Part shown: in pieces, positions 8,835 to 19,287 of the stretch
Layout: every line of letters begins with the position of its first letter
How positions within the stretch are numbered: position 1 is the stretch's first letter
Assembly: GCA_018798825.1 (NCBI GenBank)
Contig: CP076354.1
Span: 1-64,000, forward strand
Source of the DNA: Ochrobactrum sp. BTU1
GTDB lineage: Bacteria > Pseudomonadota > Alphaproteobacteria > Rhizobiales > Rhizobiaceae
Reading direction: 5' to 3'
DNA length: 64,000 bases
Notes under the pieces: model-generated
Databases searched by the model: none
What the model saw: only the letters and a program-made list of their open reading frames with translations
Told to the model about the DNA's origin: nothing
Translations under genes and position numbers: made by a program

Positions 8835-10483
8835 TGTTTCACTCCTCCCAAAGTGGTTGCCTCCATGTGGAAGGCTGCTGCCATCAGTGCCTTGGTATAT
8901 TCCGTTTTCGGATTGGCAAAGACTTCCTTCGACGTTCCGTATTCGACTGCCTTGCCATTGCGCATCACCAGCACATCATTGGCCAGTGCCCGCACTACTT
9001 TCAGATCGTGGCTTATGAAAAGATAAGCGAGATCATGCTTCTTCTGCAATGCGCGCAAAAGATCAACCACCTGCGCCTGTACGCTCATGTCGAGCGCCGA
9101 AGTTGGCTCATCCAGCATTACGAATTTCGGATTGAGTACCATGGCGCGTGCGATGGCAATGCGTTGGCGCTGACCGCCGGAAAACTCGTGCGGGTAACGA
9201 AAGCGACTTTCAGGATCAAGGTTCACTTCTTTGAGCGCGGACACAACGCGCTCGTCGCGATCATCAGCGGAAAGCTTCGGCTCATGCACCAGCAGACCTT
9301 CAGCGATGATATCTGCGATGGTCATACGCGGGCTTAATGAGCCGAACGGGTCCTGAAAGACGATCTGCATTTCACGGCGGAGCGGGCGCATATCCTTGAA
9401 GCTGAACTTCGCAATATCGCGTCCGTCGAAGCGGATTTCGCCCTTGGATGAGATCATGCGCGACAGGGCCAGCCCAAGCGTCGTCTTGCCGGAACCGGAC
9501 TCACCCACGACACCCAGCGTCTGTCCCGCGCGCAGTTCCACATCAATGCCATCTACGGCCTTCACATGATCGACTGTCTTACGCAGGAAGCCCTTTTTGA
9601 TCGGGAACCAGACGCGGACATCCTTGCCTTCCATCACTGTCTTGGCAGAGAGATCGGCCAGTGGTGGCTCGCCCTTTGGCTCTGCGGCAAGCAGATGCTT
9701 GGTATATTCGTGTTGCGGATTATCGAAGATTTCCTTGGTCGGCCCAGTCTCGACAATCTTGCCTTTGCTCATCACGCAAACCCGGTCGGCGATTTTGCGA
9801 ACGATGCCGAGGTCATGGGTGATAAAGAGCATCGACATGCCCTGTGCTTCTTTTAGGTCTGCAAGAAGCTTCAGGATTTGCGCCTGCACCGTGACGTCGA
9901 GTGCTGTGGTTGGCTCATCAGCGATCAGCAGCTTTGGCTTGTTGGCAAGCGCCATGGCAATCATCACGCGCTGGCGCTGGCCACCCGAAAGCTGATGTGG
10001 AAAGGATTGCAGGCGTTTTTCCGGCTCACGGATGCCCACTTCTTCCAGCAATTCCAGCGTCCGCTTGCGTGCTGCCTGATCGCTCATGCCCTGATGCATC
10101 TTCAGAATTTCACCGATCTGTCGCTCCACCGTATGCAACGGATTAAGCGAGGTCATCGGCTCCTGAAAGATCATGGTGACATCGTTGCCGCGCACGCGCC
10201 GCAACTCAGGCTCGGAAGCCTTCATCAGGTCTTTGCCGTTGAAGAGAATTTCCCCGGATGGGTGGCTTGCAGCCGGATAGGGCAAAAGCTTCAGGATGGA
10301 GAGTGCTGAAACGGACTTGCCGGAACCAGACTCACCAACCAGTGCAATTGTTTCACCTTCGGCGATATCGAAGGAAACGCGGTCGACGGAAATGCGTTCT
10401 TCACCATTCTGGCGGAAGGCGACGGAAAGATCGCGGACGGAAAGCAAAGGCTTATTCATCGACCCACTCATTGACCGGCTCAT
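8831..10483 (-). CDS. yejF: Peptide ABC transporter, dual ATPase YejF
   Basis: Two fused ABC ATPase domains of the oligopeptide/nickel family that power peptide import. Domain 1 (about residues 10-260) has Walker [10 protein letters not shown], signature LSGGQRQRV and Walker B LLIADEPT; domain 2 (about 290-540) has [18 protein letters not shown] and FVMLDEPT. Each domain is followed by an Opp/Dpp C-terminal extension. 550 aa, typical for YejF. The ATG at 10483 overlaps the YejE stop (ATGA); an internal ATG at 10459 (MNKPLLSV) is an alternative start. Confidence 0.93.
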   Translation of the reverse strand: MSRSMSGSMNKPLLSVRDLSVAFRQNGEERISVDRVSFDIAEGETIALVGESGSGKSVSALSILKLLPYPAASHPSGEILFNGKDLMKASEPELRRVRGNDVTMIFQEPMTSLNPLHTVERQIGEILKMHQGMSDQAARKRTLELLEEVGIREPEKRLQSFPHQLSGGQRQRVMIAMALANKPKLLIADEPTTALDVTVQAQILKLLADLKEAQGMSMLFITHDLGIVRKIADRVCVMSKGKIVETGPTKEIFDNPQHEYTKHLLAAEPKGEPPLADLSAKTVMEGKDVRVWFPIKKGFLRKTVDHVKAVDGIDVELRAGQTLGVVGESGSGKTTLGLALSRMISSKGEIRFDGRDIAKFSFKDMRPLRREMQIVFQDPFGSLSPRMTIADIIAEGLLVHEPKLSADDRDERVVSALKEVNLDPESRFRYPHEFSGGQRQRIAIARAMVLNPKFVMLDEPTSALDMSVQAQVVDLLRALQKKHDLAYLFISHDLKVVRALANDVLVMRNGKAVEYGTSKEVFANPKTEYTKALMAAAFHMEATTLGGVKQ

Positions 10484-11622
10484 TGAAATGCCTTTCGTGG
10501 ATCAAATGCGTCACGGGTGGCTTCGCCGATGAAGATCAACAGCGACAGCATGACCGAGATAACCACAAAGCCTGTAATGCCAAGCCATGGGGCTTGAAGA
10601 TTGTTCTTGCCCTGCGCAAGCAATTCGCCAAGCGAGGCCGAGCCTGGCGGCAAACCGAAGCCAAGGAAGTCGAGCGCTGTCAGCGTCGTGATCGAACCAT
10701 TGAGAATGAACGGCAGGAAGGTAAGCGTTGCGACCATCGCGTTGGGCAAAAGATGTCGCCACATGATTGTGCCATTCTTCACGCCGAGTGCACGGGCTGC
10801 ATTCACATATTCAAAGTTTCTGGCACGCAGGAATTCAGCACGCACCACGCCAACAAAGGCGACCCATGAAAACAGCAACATAATGCCCAGCAATACCCAG
10901 AATCCGGGCGGTAGTATCGCAGCGATAATCAGCAGCAGATAAAGCACCGGAATCGAAGACCAGATTTCGATCACGCGCTGGAAGATAAGATCGACCCAAC
11001 CGCCGAAATAGCCCTGCACAGCACCAGCTGTCACGCCGATGATGGCGGAGAAGAAGGTGAGGATCAGACCGAACATCACCGAGATGCGGAAGCCATAAAG
11101 CGCGCGGGCAAAGACATCGCGGGCCTGATCATCAGTGCCGAGCCAGTTCCAGTTGCCGACGATGCAGTTCGGGTCGTTGATACCGTCCGGGTAACGCTGG
11201 CAACGCTGTTCTGCCGTATAAAGCCATGTAGGCTTTGAAGGTGCTGCTTCTGGAATCTCGTTGTTGACGGTGTTGTAGGAATACCGAACGGGTGGCCAGA
11301 TTGCCCAGCCATTATTCTTGATTTCATCCTGAATAACCGGGTCGCGGTAATCGGTGACGGCGTAAAAGCCTCCGAATTTTTCTTCCGGATAATCGACAAA
11401 AACCGGCGTGAGCAGCTCGCCTTTGTAGGAAACGAGGATCGGGCGGTCGTTAGCGATAAACTCGGAACAGATCGCTGCCACAAGAAGCACGAGGAAAATC
11501 CACAGCGACCAGTAACCGCGCTTGTTGGCTTTGAAATTCTGCCAGCGACGACGATTGAGCGGTGAAAGAAACGGGCGCTTTACCGGCTTGGCTTGAGGGG
11601 AAAAAGTGGCGTCTGTCATCAC
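10480..11622 (-). CDS. yejE: Peptide ABC transporter permease YejE
   Basis: Inner-membrane permease of 380 aa. One N-terminal membrane segment ([18 protein letters not shown]) is followed by a periplasmic region of about 130 residues containing Cys-rich [18 protein letters not shown], then the binding-protein-dependent transport core with the EAA-like motif ([20 protein letters not shown]) that docks with YejF. The large periplasmic insert is typical of YejE. Start ATG 11622 overlaps the YejB stop by four bases. Members of this system affect antimicrobial-peptide tolerance or uptake in Brucella, Sinorhizobium and E. coli (family knowledge). Confidence 0.93.
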   Translation of the reverse strand: MMTDATFSPQAKPVKRPFLSPLNRRRWQNFKANKRGYWSLWIFLVLLVAAICSEFIANDRPILVSYKGELLTPVFVDYPEEKFGGFYAVTDYRDPVIQDEIKNNGWAIWPPVRYSYNTVNNEIPEAAPSKPTWLYTAEQRCQRYPDGINDPNCIVGNWNWLGTDDQARDVFARALYGFRISVMFGLILTFFSAIIGVTAGAVQGYFGGWVDLIFQRVIEIWSSIPVLYLLLIIAAILPPGFWVLLGIMLLFSWVAFVGVVRAEFLRARNFEYVNAARALGVKNGTIMWRHLLPNAMVATLTFLPFILNGSITTLTALDFLGFGLPPGSASLGELLAQGKNNLQAPWLGITGFVVISVMLSLLIFIGEATRDAFDPRKAFQ

Positions 11623-12716
11623 ACGTCCCTCCGGTCAAAGTCGATGCGCGGATCAATCCATGTGTACATAAGATCAGACAAAAGCCCGACCAAAAGCCCG
11701 ATCAGCGAGAAAATAAACAGGCTGGCAAACACTACCGGATAATCGCGGTTGATGATCGACTGATAGCCAAGAAGCCCCAGACCATCGAGCGAGAAGATCG
11801 TTTCGATCAGCAGTGAGCCAGTGAAGAATGCCGAGATGAAGGCGCCCGGAAAACCAGCAATTACGATCAGCATGGCATTGCGGAACACATGGCGGTAAAG
11901 CACCTGATGTTCGGTCAGTCCCTTGGCGCGTGCCGTGGTCACATATTGTTTGCGGATTTCTTCCAGAAACGAGTTCTTGGTCAGAAGGGTTGTGGTGGCA
12001 AAGGCCGACAGGACCAGAGCTGTTACGGGCAGAACCATGTGCCAGAGATAATCGCCGATCTTTCCCAATACCGACATTTGCGCAAAATCAGGCGAGGTGA
12101 GGCCACGGAGCGGGAACCAGTCGAAAAACGAACCACCGGCAAAAAGTACAATCAGCAGGATGGCGAACAGGAAGCTCGGAATAGCATAGCCGACGATGAT
12201 GATGGCGCTGGTCCATGTGTCGAAGCGGGTGCCTTCCTTGATCGCCTTGCGAATGCCAAGCGGGATCGAGATCAGATAGGACAGGAAGGTGAGCCACAGT
12301 CCGAGCGAGATGGAAACCGCCATTTTCTCTTTGATGAGGTCGATCACGCTGATGTCGCGAAAATAGCTGCGGCCAAAATCGAAGCGCATATAGTTCCAGA
12401 GCATCTGTCCGAAGCGCTCGAGGGGAGGCTTATCGAAGCCGAACTGCTTTTCAAGATCGGCAATGAACTGGGGGTCGAGTCCCTGCGCACCGCGATATTT
12501 CGAGTTGGATGAACCACTATCGAGGTTGTTTTGGCCAAAATCACCGCCACCGCCCGAAAGTCGGTCAAGAGCATCGCCGCCCTGACCGGAAAGCTGTGCA
12601 ATCACACGCTCAACAGGCCCGCCGGGAGCAAACTGAACAACGGCGAAGGATATGGCCATGATGCCGAGAATGGTCGGGATCATCAAAAGCAGGCGGCGTA
12701 AAATATAAGCGCCCAT
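11619..12716 (-). CDS. yejB: Peptide ABC transporter permease YejB
   Basis: Inner-membrane permease of 365 aa. The N-terminus [20 protein letters not shown] matches the DppB/OppB family. A periplasmic stretch carrying a Gly/Ser-rich segment (residues about 45-75) follows, then the transport core with the EAA loop [20 protein letters not shown]. It is separated from yejA2 by 111 bases that hold a stem-loop array; yejE begins inside its stop codon. Confidence 0.93.
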   Translation of the reverse strand: MGAYILRRLLLMIPTILGIMAISFAVVQFAPGGPVERVIAQLSGQGGDALDRLSGGGGDFGQNNLDSGSSNSKYRGAQGLDPQFIADLEKQFGFDKPPLERFGQMLWNYMRFDFGRSYFRDISVIDLIKEKMAVSISLGLWLTFLSYLISIPLGIRKAIKEGTRFDTWTSAIIIVGYAIPSFLFAILLIVLFAGGSFFDWFPLRGLTSPDFAQMSVLGKIGDYLWHMVLPVTALVLSAFATTTLLTKNSFLEEIRKQYVTTARAKGLTEHQVLYRHVFRNAMLIVIAGFPGAFISAFFTGSLLIETIFSLDGLGLLGYQSIINRDYPVVFASLFIFSLIGLLVGLLSDLMYTWIDPRIDFDRRDV

Positions 12717-12785
12717 CAGCCTTCACGGCTCCGGAAATTCAGGTTGCTCTTATGGCTTGCCAACAGCTTTTGCCCTTTTGTTTTT

Positions 12786-12827
12786 CAAGATCATGATCTT
12801 GCCCGAAAACGGGTCCCCTTTTTGGGG
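12786..12827. repeat. Three-part stem-loop array, rhizobial-type palindromic repeat
   Basis: Directly after the yejA2 stop lie three adjacent inverted repeats: CAAGATCATGATCTTG (12786-12801, perfect palindrome), CCCG-aaaa-CGGG (12802-12813) and CCCC-ttttt-GGGG (12815-12827). The overall pattern resembles the GATCATG...CCGAAAA...TTTTGGG repeats common in Rhizobiales intergenic DNA. In the mRNA these would fold between the binding-protein and permease genes, where REP-like structures often protect the upstream message or attenuate the downstream one. Confidence 0.6.
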
Positions 12828-14675
12828 TTATGTTTTAATCCACCAAAGCGTCTCAACCGGGAAGCCATAATCGGGCTTTGGCTCCTTGAAACCAAAACGG
12901 TCCCAATAGGCCGCCAAGTGATTCGCTACAGTCCAATTTGGAATCCACTCGCGCCGGATACGCAAGTACCGATCAAGCACCCGGATCGTTGCGACTAGTT
13001 CGTCGCGCGTGGAAACCTTGCCCACATCCTCGATCAATGCGTCGATAATGGGATCAGACGTGCCCGGAAAGTTATAAGTGCCCGGTGTTTTTGCCGATTC
13101 TGATCCGAACATGCTCGCTAGCGAATCCTTGGTTGGCGTCGCGCTGAACTGGATCGCCATGCCGACCATATCGAAATCAAAATTCTGCAACCTTGCCTGA
13201 TACTGGCTGGCATCGACCAATCGTTGACTCGCATCAATGCCAATTGCCCGCAGCTTCTGTACAAAGGGATTGTAAATGCGTCCAAAGGCATCTGAGTTGC
13301 TGAGAATTTCCAGCGAGAATTTCGTCCCGCTCTTGTCATGGAACTGACCGTTCTTGCGTTCAAAACCTGCCTGCTGCATCAGATCAACGGCACGCGAGAA
13401 AAGTTTGCGATCTCGTCCGGTGCCGTCGGAAACCGGCATGACCGGAACTTCCGCAAAAATCTCCTGCGGAAGCTTGTCACGGTAGCGTTCAAGGATCTTC
13501 AACTCGTCTGATCCCGGCGCTCCCGTCGCCTCAAAATCCGAGCCGTTGAAGCATGATTGCGAGCGCTCATAGGTATTGTAGAACAGGTTTGCGTTGGTCC
13601 ATTCGAAGTCAAAGCAAAGATTGATGGCTTCACGTATGAGCGGATCGCGGAAACGTTCGCGGCGCTGGTTGAGCGCCCATGCCTGCATCAGTGGACGCTT
13701 CTCTCTCGGGAACGTGCGCTTGATCACTTTCTTCTGCTGAACGGCAGGGAAGTCATAGGTCGTCGCCCAGTTCTTTGCGACATTCTCTTCGCGAAAGTCT
13801 ATGGCACCTTTCTTGAAGGCTTCAAACTCCGGCTGGCGATCCTGATAGAACTCAATCCGAATGCGATCAAAATTGCTGGTTCCGCGCCTTACGGGCAAAT
13901 CTTTCGCCCAATAATCCTCTACACGCTCATATTCGATTGCCTGCCCAGCAGACACTTTTCCGACCCGGTAAGCGCCAGATCCAAGAACGGCCTCCATGCT
14001 GGCCGAATCAAACTCGCGATCCTTGAACCAGTTTGCAGAAAGGATAGGGAGTTCAAGAGAATCAAGAATTGCCTGCGGATTTCGACCTTCTGCAAGGCGC
14101 AAACGCACCTGATATGTTCCGACCGCATCCACTTTTTCAATAGCCGCCAGCGATTGTCGAAGGAGGGGATGCCCCTTTTCCTTGATCGTTATATAGCTGA
14201 AGACCACGTCTTTTGCTTCAACGGTTGAGCCGTCGTGAAAGCGTGCTTCTTTACGAAGATCAAACAGGAAAGACCGGCGGTCTTCAGACAGAGTTACGCT
14301 CTTCGCCAGCAGACCATACATGGAATCAGGTTCATCGAGTGCTGAGGCCATCAGACTGTCGAAAGTGAGTTCCATGCGCGGCGGCGCATCGCCTTTAAAC
14401 GTCAGAGTGTTGAGCGTGTTGAAGGTCTGTGTGTTCTGGTTCCAGAACCATGTGTTCGGTGCCAGCGTGAATGTTCCGCCCTTTGGCGCATCGGGGTTCA
14501 CATAGTCGAAATGCGTAAAATCTGCCGGATATTTGAGTTCGCCAAAAGCCGATAATCCATACAACGCTTTTTGGGTTGGCAATTTGGCAAAGGCCATTTC
14601 TGGAAGCCAGGCCGCAATAGCGGCACTGCCTGAAAGACCTAGAAAATGGCGACGGTCCATAAGTAGGATGGTCAT
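12828..14675 (-). CDS. Peptide ABC transporter substrate-binding protein (YejA-like, copy 2)
   Basis: Periplasmic SBP_bac_5 family binding protein of 615 aa that captures oligopeptides for YejBEF. The N-terminus carries RRHFLGL at residues 7-13, a twin-arginine-like motif, before a hydrophobic stretch ending near PEMAFA, so export may use Tat. The core has family features such as FDYVNPDAPKGG near residue 60. It is paralogous to the upstream gene, sharing that motif and overall layout. ATG 14675 is preceded by AAGGA on the coding strand, and the gap to the first SBP gene is only 11 bases. Confidence 0.9.
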   Translation of the reverse strand: MTILLMDRRHFLGLSGSAAIAAWLPEMAFAKLPTQKALYGLSAFGELKYPADFTHFDYVNPDAPKGGTFTLAPNTWFWNQNTQTFNTLNTLTFKGDAPPRMELTFDSLMASALDEPDSMYGLLAKSVTLSEDRRSFLFDLRKEARFHDGSTVEAKDVVFSYITIKEKGHPLLRQSLAAIEKVDAVGTYQVRLRLAEGRNPQAILDSLELPILSANWFKDREFDSASMEAVLGSGAYRVGKVSAGQAIEYERVEDYWAKDLPVRRGTSNFDRIRIEFYQDRQPEFEAFKKGAIDFREENVAKNWATTYDFPAVQQKKVIKRTFPREKRPLMQAWALNQRRERFRDPLIREAINLCFDFEWTNANLFYNTYERSQSCFNGSDFEATGAPGSDELKILERYRDKLPQEIFAEVPVMPVSDGTGRDRKLFSRAVDLMQQAGFERKNGQFHDKSGTKFSLEILSNSDAFGRIYNPFVQKLRAIGIDASQRLVDASQYQARLQNFDFDMVGMAIQFSATPTKDSLASMFGSESAKTPGTYNFPGTSDPIIDALIEDVGKVSTRDELVATIRVLDRYLRIRREWIPNWTVANHLAAYWDRFGFKEPKPDYGFPVETLWWIKT

Positions 14676-14686
14676 TTTCGCCGTCC

Positions 14687-16555
14687 TTATTCAGTGCCAG
14701 TCTTGATCTTGGTTTCCTTCGCAGGGTCTATCCACCAGGAAAATGGGTCAATCCCCATATATTCAGGCTGCTCTTCCGGCATACTGAATTTGTTCCAGTA
14801 GGCCACGTTGATGTGGTCGGAATACCATTGCGGAATGACGTAATAATTCCACAGCAATGCGCGGTCGAGGGCATGAGATGCCGTAACCAGCTCCTCGCGG
14901 TCCTTCGCATAAATGATACGGTCGATCAGTTTGTCGATGGCCGGATTTTTAATGCCCGCATAGTTGCGGCTACCTTTGAAGTCCGCGGCTTTCGAACCCC
15001 ACATATCGCGCTGCTCGTTGCCTGGCGAGGCGGTCTGTGCGGTGACGGAGGTGATTACGTCGTAATCAAAGTCATTAACGCGGGCTTGATACTGCGCGGT
15101 ATCGACGATGCGGACCGTCGCGTTAATACCGATCTTGCGCAGGCTTGCTGCAAACGGATTATAGATGCGTTCATCCGTTGGGTCTTTACCCAGAAATTCA
15201 ATCGTGAACTGATTGCCTTTGGCATCAACAAGCTTGTTGCCCTGCAATTTCCAGCCAGCTTCGCCAAAAAGCTGCAACGCCTTGCGCAGATTATCGCGTG
15301 TTGCCTGTGGCGTATCGTAAACCGGAAGCTTGAACTCTTCGGTCAGAGCCTCGGCCGGTAGTGCGTCCTTTACGGTTTCAAGAATTGCCGTTTCTTCCGG
15401 CGTTGGCGCTCCGCTCAGCTGCAGTTCGTTGCCAGCAAAATAGCTGTTGATGCGTGTGTACTGATTGAAGAATAGAAGGCGGTTCATCGATTCAAAATCG
15501 AAAGCATAGGTCAGTGCTTCACGTACTTTCGGGTCTTTGAACTTATCCTTGCGGGTATTCAGAAAATACCCCTGCATTCGACCGACCGCATTGAATGGGA
15601 ATGATTTTTTTACAACATCGCCGCGTTGCACCGCTGGGAAATTATACTGCTCGGCCCAACGCTGCGCGCGATTCTCATTGCGGTAATCGTACTGACCGCC
15701 CTTCTTGAAGGCTTCCCATGTCGCATCTTCGTTGAAGTAATATTCGTAGCGCACTTCATCGAAATTGTTGCGTCCGATATTTACAGGCAAGTCTTTGCCC
15801 CAATAATCGGCTACACGTTCCCATATGATGGAGCGACCGGGCACAACACTCTTGATCTTGTAAGCAGCGGAACCGAGCGGAATTTCCAATGTGGGGCGGC
15901 TGATATCGCGCTGCTTGCCCTGCGCATTTTTACCTTCCCACCAATGCTTTGGCAGAATGGCAAGCTGACCAACAATCTGTGGCAACTCGCGATTGCCGGT
16001 CTGCGAGAAGGTGAATTTCACCTCATGGTCGCCGGTCTTCTCGGCTTTTTCCACATCGCTATAATATTTGTTGTAAAGCGGCGACTGCTTCTTGAGGATA
16101 TCGAAAGACCAGATAACGTCATCGACAGTGATCGGTTTGCCATCATGCCATTTGGCGTTGGGATTGAGTTTGAACTTCACCCAGGAAAAATCATCGGGAT
16201 ACTGCAAAGCCTCCGCAATCAGCGGATACTGTGTCGATCCCTGATCCAGCGAGTCCGTCATCAGTGTATCGTAAAGCATTCCGCCGCCAAAATCGGCGAG
16301 TCCTGCTGCGGGCACGCCCTGAACCACAAACGGATTGAGGCTATCAAATGTGCCGACTGCCACTTGATTGAGTGAGCCGCCTTTCGGCGCATCAGGGTTC
16401 ACATAGTCGTAGTGTTTGAAGTCTGCCTGATATTTGGGCTCGCCGATAAGGCTGGAAGCATATCTCCATTGAGGCTCGGCATCCGTGGCATGACCAAACG
16501 ATACCGTGCTCGCCAGCATGGCTACTGCGAACGCTCCCGCCCAAAAACCTCTCAT
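14687..16555 (-). CDS. yejA: Peptide ABC transporter substrate-binding protein (YejA-like, copy 1)
   Basis: First gene of the yej run; 622-aa SBP_bac_5 protein. A standard Sec signal peptide (hydrophobic AGAFAVAMLASTVSF, cleavage probably after GHA) replaces the Tat-like leader of copy 2. The mature part starts with DAEPQWRYASS and has YDYVNPDAPKGGSL near residue 53, the signature shared with copy 2. Two different binding proteins feeding one permease would broaden the range of peptides taken up. The upstream gap to the cytochrome gene (16556-16698) contains that gene's terminator, so the yej promoter should lie between 16556 and about 16650. Confidence 0.92.
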   Translation of the reverse strand: MRGFWAGAFAVAMLASTVSFGHATDAEPQWRYASSLIGEPKYQADFKHYDYVNPDAPKGGSLNQVAVGTFDSLNPFVVQGVPAAGLADFGGGMLYDTLMTDSLDQGSTQYPLIAEALQYPDDFSWVKFKLNPNAKWHDGKPITVDDVIWSFDILKKQSPLYNKYYSDVEKAEKTGDHEVKFTFSQTGNRELPQIVGQLAILPKHWWEGKNAQGKQRDISRPTLEIPLGSAAYKIKSVVPGRSIIWERVADYWGKDLPVNIGRNNFDEVRYEYYFNEDATWEAFKKGGQYDYRNENRAQRWAEQYNFPAVQRGDVVKKSFPFNAVGRMQGYFLNTRKDKFKDPKVREALTYAFDFESMNRLLFFNQYTRINSYFAGNELQLSGAPTPEETAILETVKDALPAEALTEEFKLPVYDTPQATRDNLRKALQLFGEAGWKLQGNKLVDAKGNQFTIEFLGKDPTDERIYNPFAASLRKIGINATVRIVDTAQYQARVNDFDYDVITSVTAQTASPGNEQRDMWGSKAADFKGSRNYAGIKNPAIDKLIDRIIYAKDREELVTASHALDRALLWNYYVIPQWYSDHINVAYWNKFSMPEEQPEYMGIDPFSWWIDPAKETKIKTGTE

Positions 16556-16652
16556 CCAGCATCTCCGTTTCTGCTTCGGATATTTTGGGAGCGATTTTTA
16601 TGGGTTTTTGCGGAGGAAGAAAGGCACAAGTTGAAAAAACATGCAGGCAATA

Positions 16653-16683
16653 AAAAAGCCGGGTCGAAACCCGGCTTTTTCTC
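16653..16683 (-). terminator. Intrinsic terminator downstream of cytochrome c gene
   Basis: AAAAAGCCGGGT (16653-16664) and ACCCGGCTTTTT (16669-16680) form a perfect stem with a 4-base loop; read on the minus strand the stem is followed by a T-rich tail. It ends the cytochrome transcript before the yej operon. Confidence 0.8.
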
Positions 16684-16698
16684 GATATTTCAATCAGC

Positions 16699-17382
16699 TT
16701 AGTTCGCTGGCGCTGGCTGTGCCGGCGCAGGTGCTTCACCGCCGCCCGCTGGAGCCTGTTCTGCAGGCTTTTCAGCTTCACCTGCAGGCGCCGCACCTTC
16801 AGGTTTTGCTTCGCCACCTTCCGCAGGGGCTGCATCGGCTGTCGGAAGCGGAGCAGGATTGTCGGAAAGCGTGCGCAGATAAGCAATCAGATCGGCGCGC
16901 TCATTGTCCTTCTTATCGCCAGCAAAGCCCATGGCTGTGCCCTTGATGAAGCCCTTTGGCGAGGTGAGGAATTTGTTGAGATGTTCGTAATCCCACTTGT
17001 TGCCAGCAGCACCAAATTCTTTCATCGCAGCCGAATAGCCGAAACCTTCAACAGAGGCAGCTGGACGGTCCAGCACATCCCAAAGATGTGGTCCAACCTT
17101 ATTGGCGCCACCCTTTTCACCGGTATGACATGCCGCGCAACGCTTGAAGACGGTTTCGCCGCGTGCAGGATCAGCGGATTGCAGCAAAGTTGCAATCGAC
17201 ACTTCTTCCTTGGCAGGTGCAGCTTCACCACCAGTCGAAGCTTCTGCCGCTTCGATTATGAAACCTGGCTTTTCAGGTGCGGGTGCATGAAACAGCGTAT
17301 CGGACAGAATGCCCGTTGTCATGACAACGAAAACCGTTGCCAGAAAAGCCATGATAAACTTATTAGTCCGGGTTGAATTCAT
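16699..17382 (-). CDS. Membrane-anchored c-type cytochrome, CycM-like
   Basis: Electron carrier between the bc1 complex and terminal oxidase, tethered to the periplasmic face of the inner membrane. An uncleaved N-terminal segment (residues 9-27, [18 protein letters not shown]) serves as anchor. The haem site CAACH is at 82-86, and the likely axial Met lies in KGTAMGFAG. The class I fold ends near residue 175. A further 50-residue Ala/Pro/Glu-rich tail, with repeats such as [17 protein letters not shown], extends beyond the usual CycM length of about 185 aa and is probably disordered. Monocistronic, with its own terminator. Confidence 0.88.
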   Translation of the reverse strand: MNSTRTNKFIMAFLATVFVVMTTGILSDTLFHAPAPEKPGFIIEAAEASTGGEAAPAKEEVSIATLLQSADPARGETVFKRCAACHTGEKGGANKVGPHLWDVLDRPAASVEGFGYSAAMKEFGAAGNKWDYEHLNKFLTSPKGFIKGTAMGFAGDKKDNERADLIAYLRTLSDNPAPLPTADAAPAEGGEAKPEGAAPAGEAEKPAEQAPAGGGEAPAPAQPAPAN

Positions 17383-17626
17383 CGCCGGTCAGCGCTCCCT
17401 CTACTCAACGCCTCCAAAGCCGGCATGCAGAACCTGTGTAAAAGGCTAGCAAGTCTCTCCCCGGCATTGGGCGGAAACTAGGTCTTTTACAGGGGGGGTG
17501 CAACACCTATAAGGGGTGCTACCCCCGTGACTTTTTGACACTTTTGCTGCATTTGCTATGCAGATAAAGGTCGCCAGGAAGCAACATCAGACCTTTTAAG
17601 GCCACATTAAACACCAAGAGGCGATC

Positions 17627-18376
17627 ATGCTTCAGACTTTGAAAACACTGACACTCATTCCGGCGCGAATGGCCTCCACACGCCTGCCAAACAAGCCTCT
17701 CGCCGACATTTGCGGCAAGCCGATGATCGTGCATGTGGCCGACCGTGCTGCGGCAGCCAAGCTCGGTCGTACTGTGGTGGCGACTGATAGCGAAGATATT
17801 TTTGCAGCAGTTCAGGCACATGGTCATGAGGTCATTATGACGCGCAGCGATCATGAGTCGGGCTCGGACCGCATTTATGAGGCGCTGCAGACAGTCGATC
17901 CGAATGGCGAGATGGAGGCGATCGTCAATGTGCAAGGTGATCTGCCGACAATCGACCCTGAAACAATCCGCCGTGCATTATTGCCGCTGGTCGATGGACC
18001 TGCGGATATCGCAACGCTTGGCGTCGAGATCACCATGGATGAAGAAAAGATCAATCCCAATGTAGTCAAGATCGTTGGTTCGCCGATGAATGATGGCGAA
18101 CGCCTGCGTGCGCTCTATTTCACACGCGCTACTGCCCCTTATGGTGATGGCCCGCTTTATCATCACATCGGTCTTTATGCCTATCGCCGGGCGGCGCTGG
18201 AGCGTTTTGTGAAGATCGGGCCTTCGCCGCTCGAAAAGCGCGAAAAACTTGAGCAATTGCGTGCCCTTGAAGACGGCATGCGCATTGAAGCAGAGATTGT
18301 CCGTACAGTTCCGCTTGGCGTTGATACGCAGGCTGATCTTGACCGGGCACGGGAAATTATCGCAAAGGGTTTGTGA
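17627..18376 (+). CDS. kdsB: CMP-KDO synthetase (3-deoxy-manno-octulosonate cytidylyltransferase)
   Basis: Activates KDO with CTP to CMP-KDO for LPS inner-core assembly, in the cytoplasm. 249 aa, typical. The N-terminal nucleotide site [15 protein letters not shown] (residues 11-25) and [22 protein letters not shown] are diagnostic of KdsB. The start ATG 17627 is preceded by GAGG. It runs into pheA with an overlap of an alternative upstream start, so both may be co-transcribed although their pathways differ. Confidence 0.95.
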   Translation: MLQTLKTLTLIPARMASTRLPNKPLADICGKPMIVHVADRAAAAKLGRTVVATDSEDIFAAVQAHGHEVIMTRSDHESGSDRIYEALQTVDPNGEMEAIVNVQGDLPTIDPETIRRALLPLVDGPADIATLGVEITMDEEKINPNVVKIVGSPMNDGERLRALYFTRATAPYGDGPLYHHIGLYAYRRAALERFVKIGPSPLEKREKLEQLRALEDGMRIEAEIVRTVPLGVDTQADLDRAREIIAKGL

Positions 18377-18423
18377 TAAGTAAGTTTCGATTGTTGCGAA
18401 ACATTTCAGAAAGTACGGATACG

Positions 18424-19287
18424 ATGAAGACCAACCGGATTTCCTTTCAGGGTGAAGCGGGCGCCAATTCCGATACGGCTTGCCGCAACATGTTTCCCGA
18501 TATGGAGCCTTTGCCGTGCCCGACTTTTGAAGATGCCTTTAATGCGGTCGAAAGCGGTGTTGCGGATCTTGCCATGATCCCGATCGAAAACACGCTCGCA
18601 GGCCGCGTTGCCGATATTCACTATCTGCTGCCGCTTGCTGATATGCATATCGTTGGTGAATATTTCCTGCCGATCCACTTCCAGCTTATGGTGCTTCCGG
18701 GCGTCAAGCGCGAAGAAATCAAGACTGTTCACAGCCATATTCATGCGCTCGGTCAGTGCCGCAATGTCATTCGTAGCAATGGCTGGAAGCCAGTGATTGC
18801 AGGCGATACGGCGGGCGCTGCACGCCTCGTTGCCGACATGAAAGATCGCTCAATGGCGGCGCTTGCGCCAAGCCTTGCGGCTGAACTCTACGGTCTCGAT
18901 ATTCTGGAAGAGAATGTTGAGGATTCGGAAGACAACGTGACCCGCTTCGTCGTTCTGTCCAAGAACAAAAAATGGGAGCCACGTCCAGAAAACGGCGAGC
19001 GCATAGTCACAACTTTTGTCTTCCGTGTTCGCAACGTGCCAGCCGCGCTTTATAAGGCGCTCGGTGGCTTTGCTACCAACGGCATCAACATGACCAAGCT
19101 GGAAAGCTATCAGATCGGCGGCCGTTTTATCGCGACGCAGTTCTATGCTGATGTCGAAGGTCATCCGGAAGACCAGAACCTTCAGCTCGCATTGGAAGAA
19201 CTGCGCTTCTTCACCAAGGAAGTGCGCATTCTCGGCGTCTATAAAGGGGCCGATACGCGCGGCACGCAGTTGTTGGCGGCTGAATAG
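18424..19287 (+). CDS. pheA: Prephenate dehydratase
   Basis: Converts prephenate to phenylpyruvate in phenylalanine synthesis. 287 aa, monofunctional (no chorismate mutase domain). The catalytic domain starts ISFQGEAGANSD and contains the TRF motif (NVTRFVVLS); the C-terminal ACT domain with PAALYKALGGFATNGINMTK and LESYQIGGRF mediates feedback inhibition by phenylalanine. The frame is open from 18373, but ATG 18424 is the conserved start. Its stop codon directly abuts the stop of convergent nudC. Confidence 0.95.
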   Translation: MKTNRISFQGEAGANSDTACRNMFPDMEPLPCPTFEDAFNAVESGVADLAMIPIENTLAGRVADIHYLLPLADMHIVGEYFLPIHFQLMVLPGVKREEIKTVHSHIHALGQCRNVIRSNGWKPVIAGDTAGAARLVADMKDRSMAALAPSLAAELYGLDILEENVEDSEDNVTRFVVLSKNKKWEPRPENGERIVTTFVFRVRNVPAALYKALGGFATNGINMTKLESYQIGGRFIATQFYADVEGHPEDQNLQLALEELRFFTKEVRILGVYKGADTRGTQLLAAE

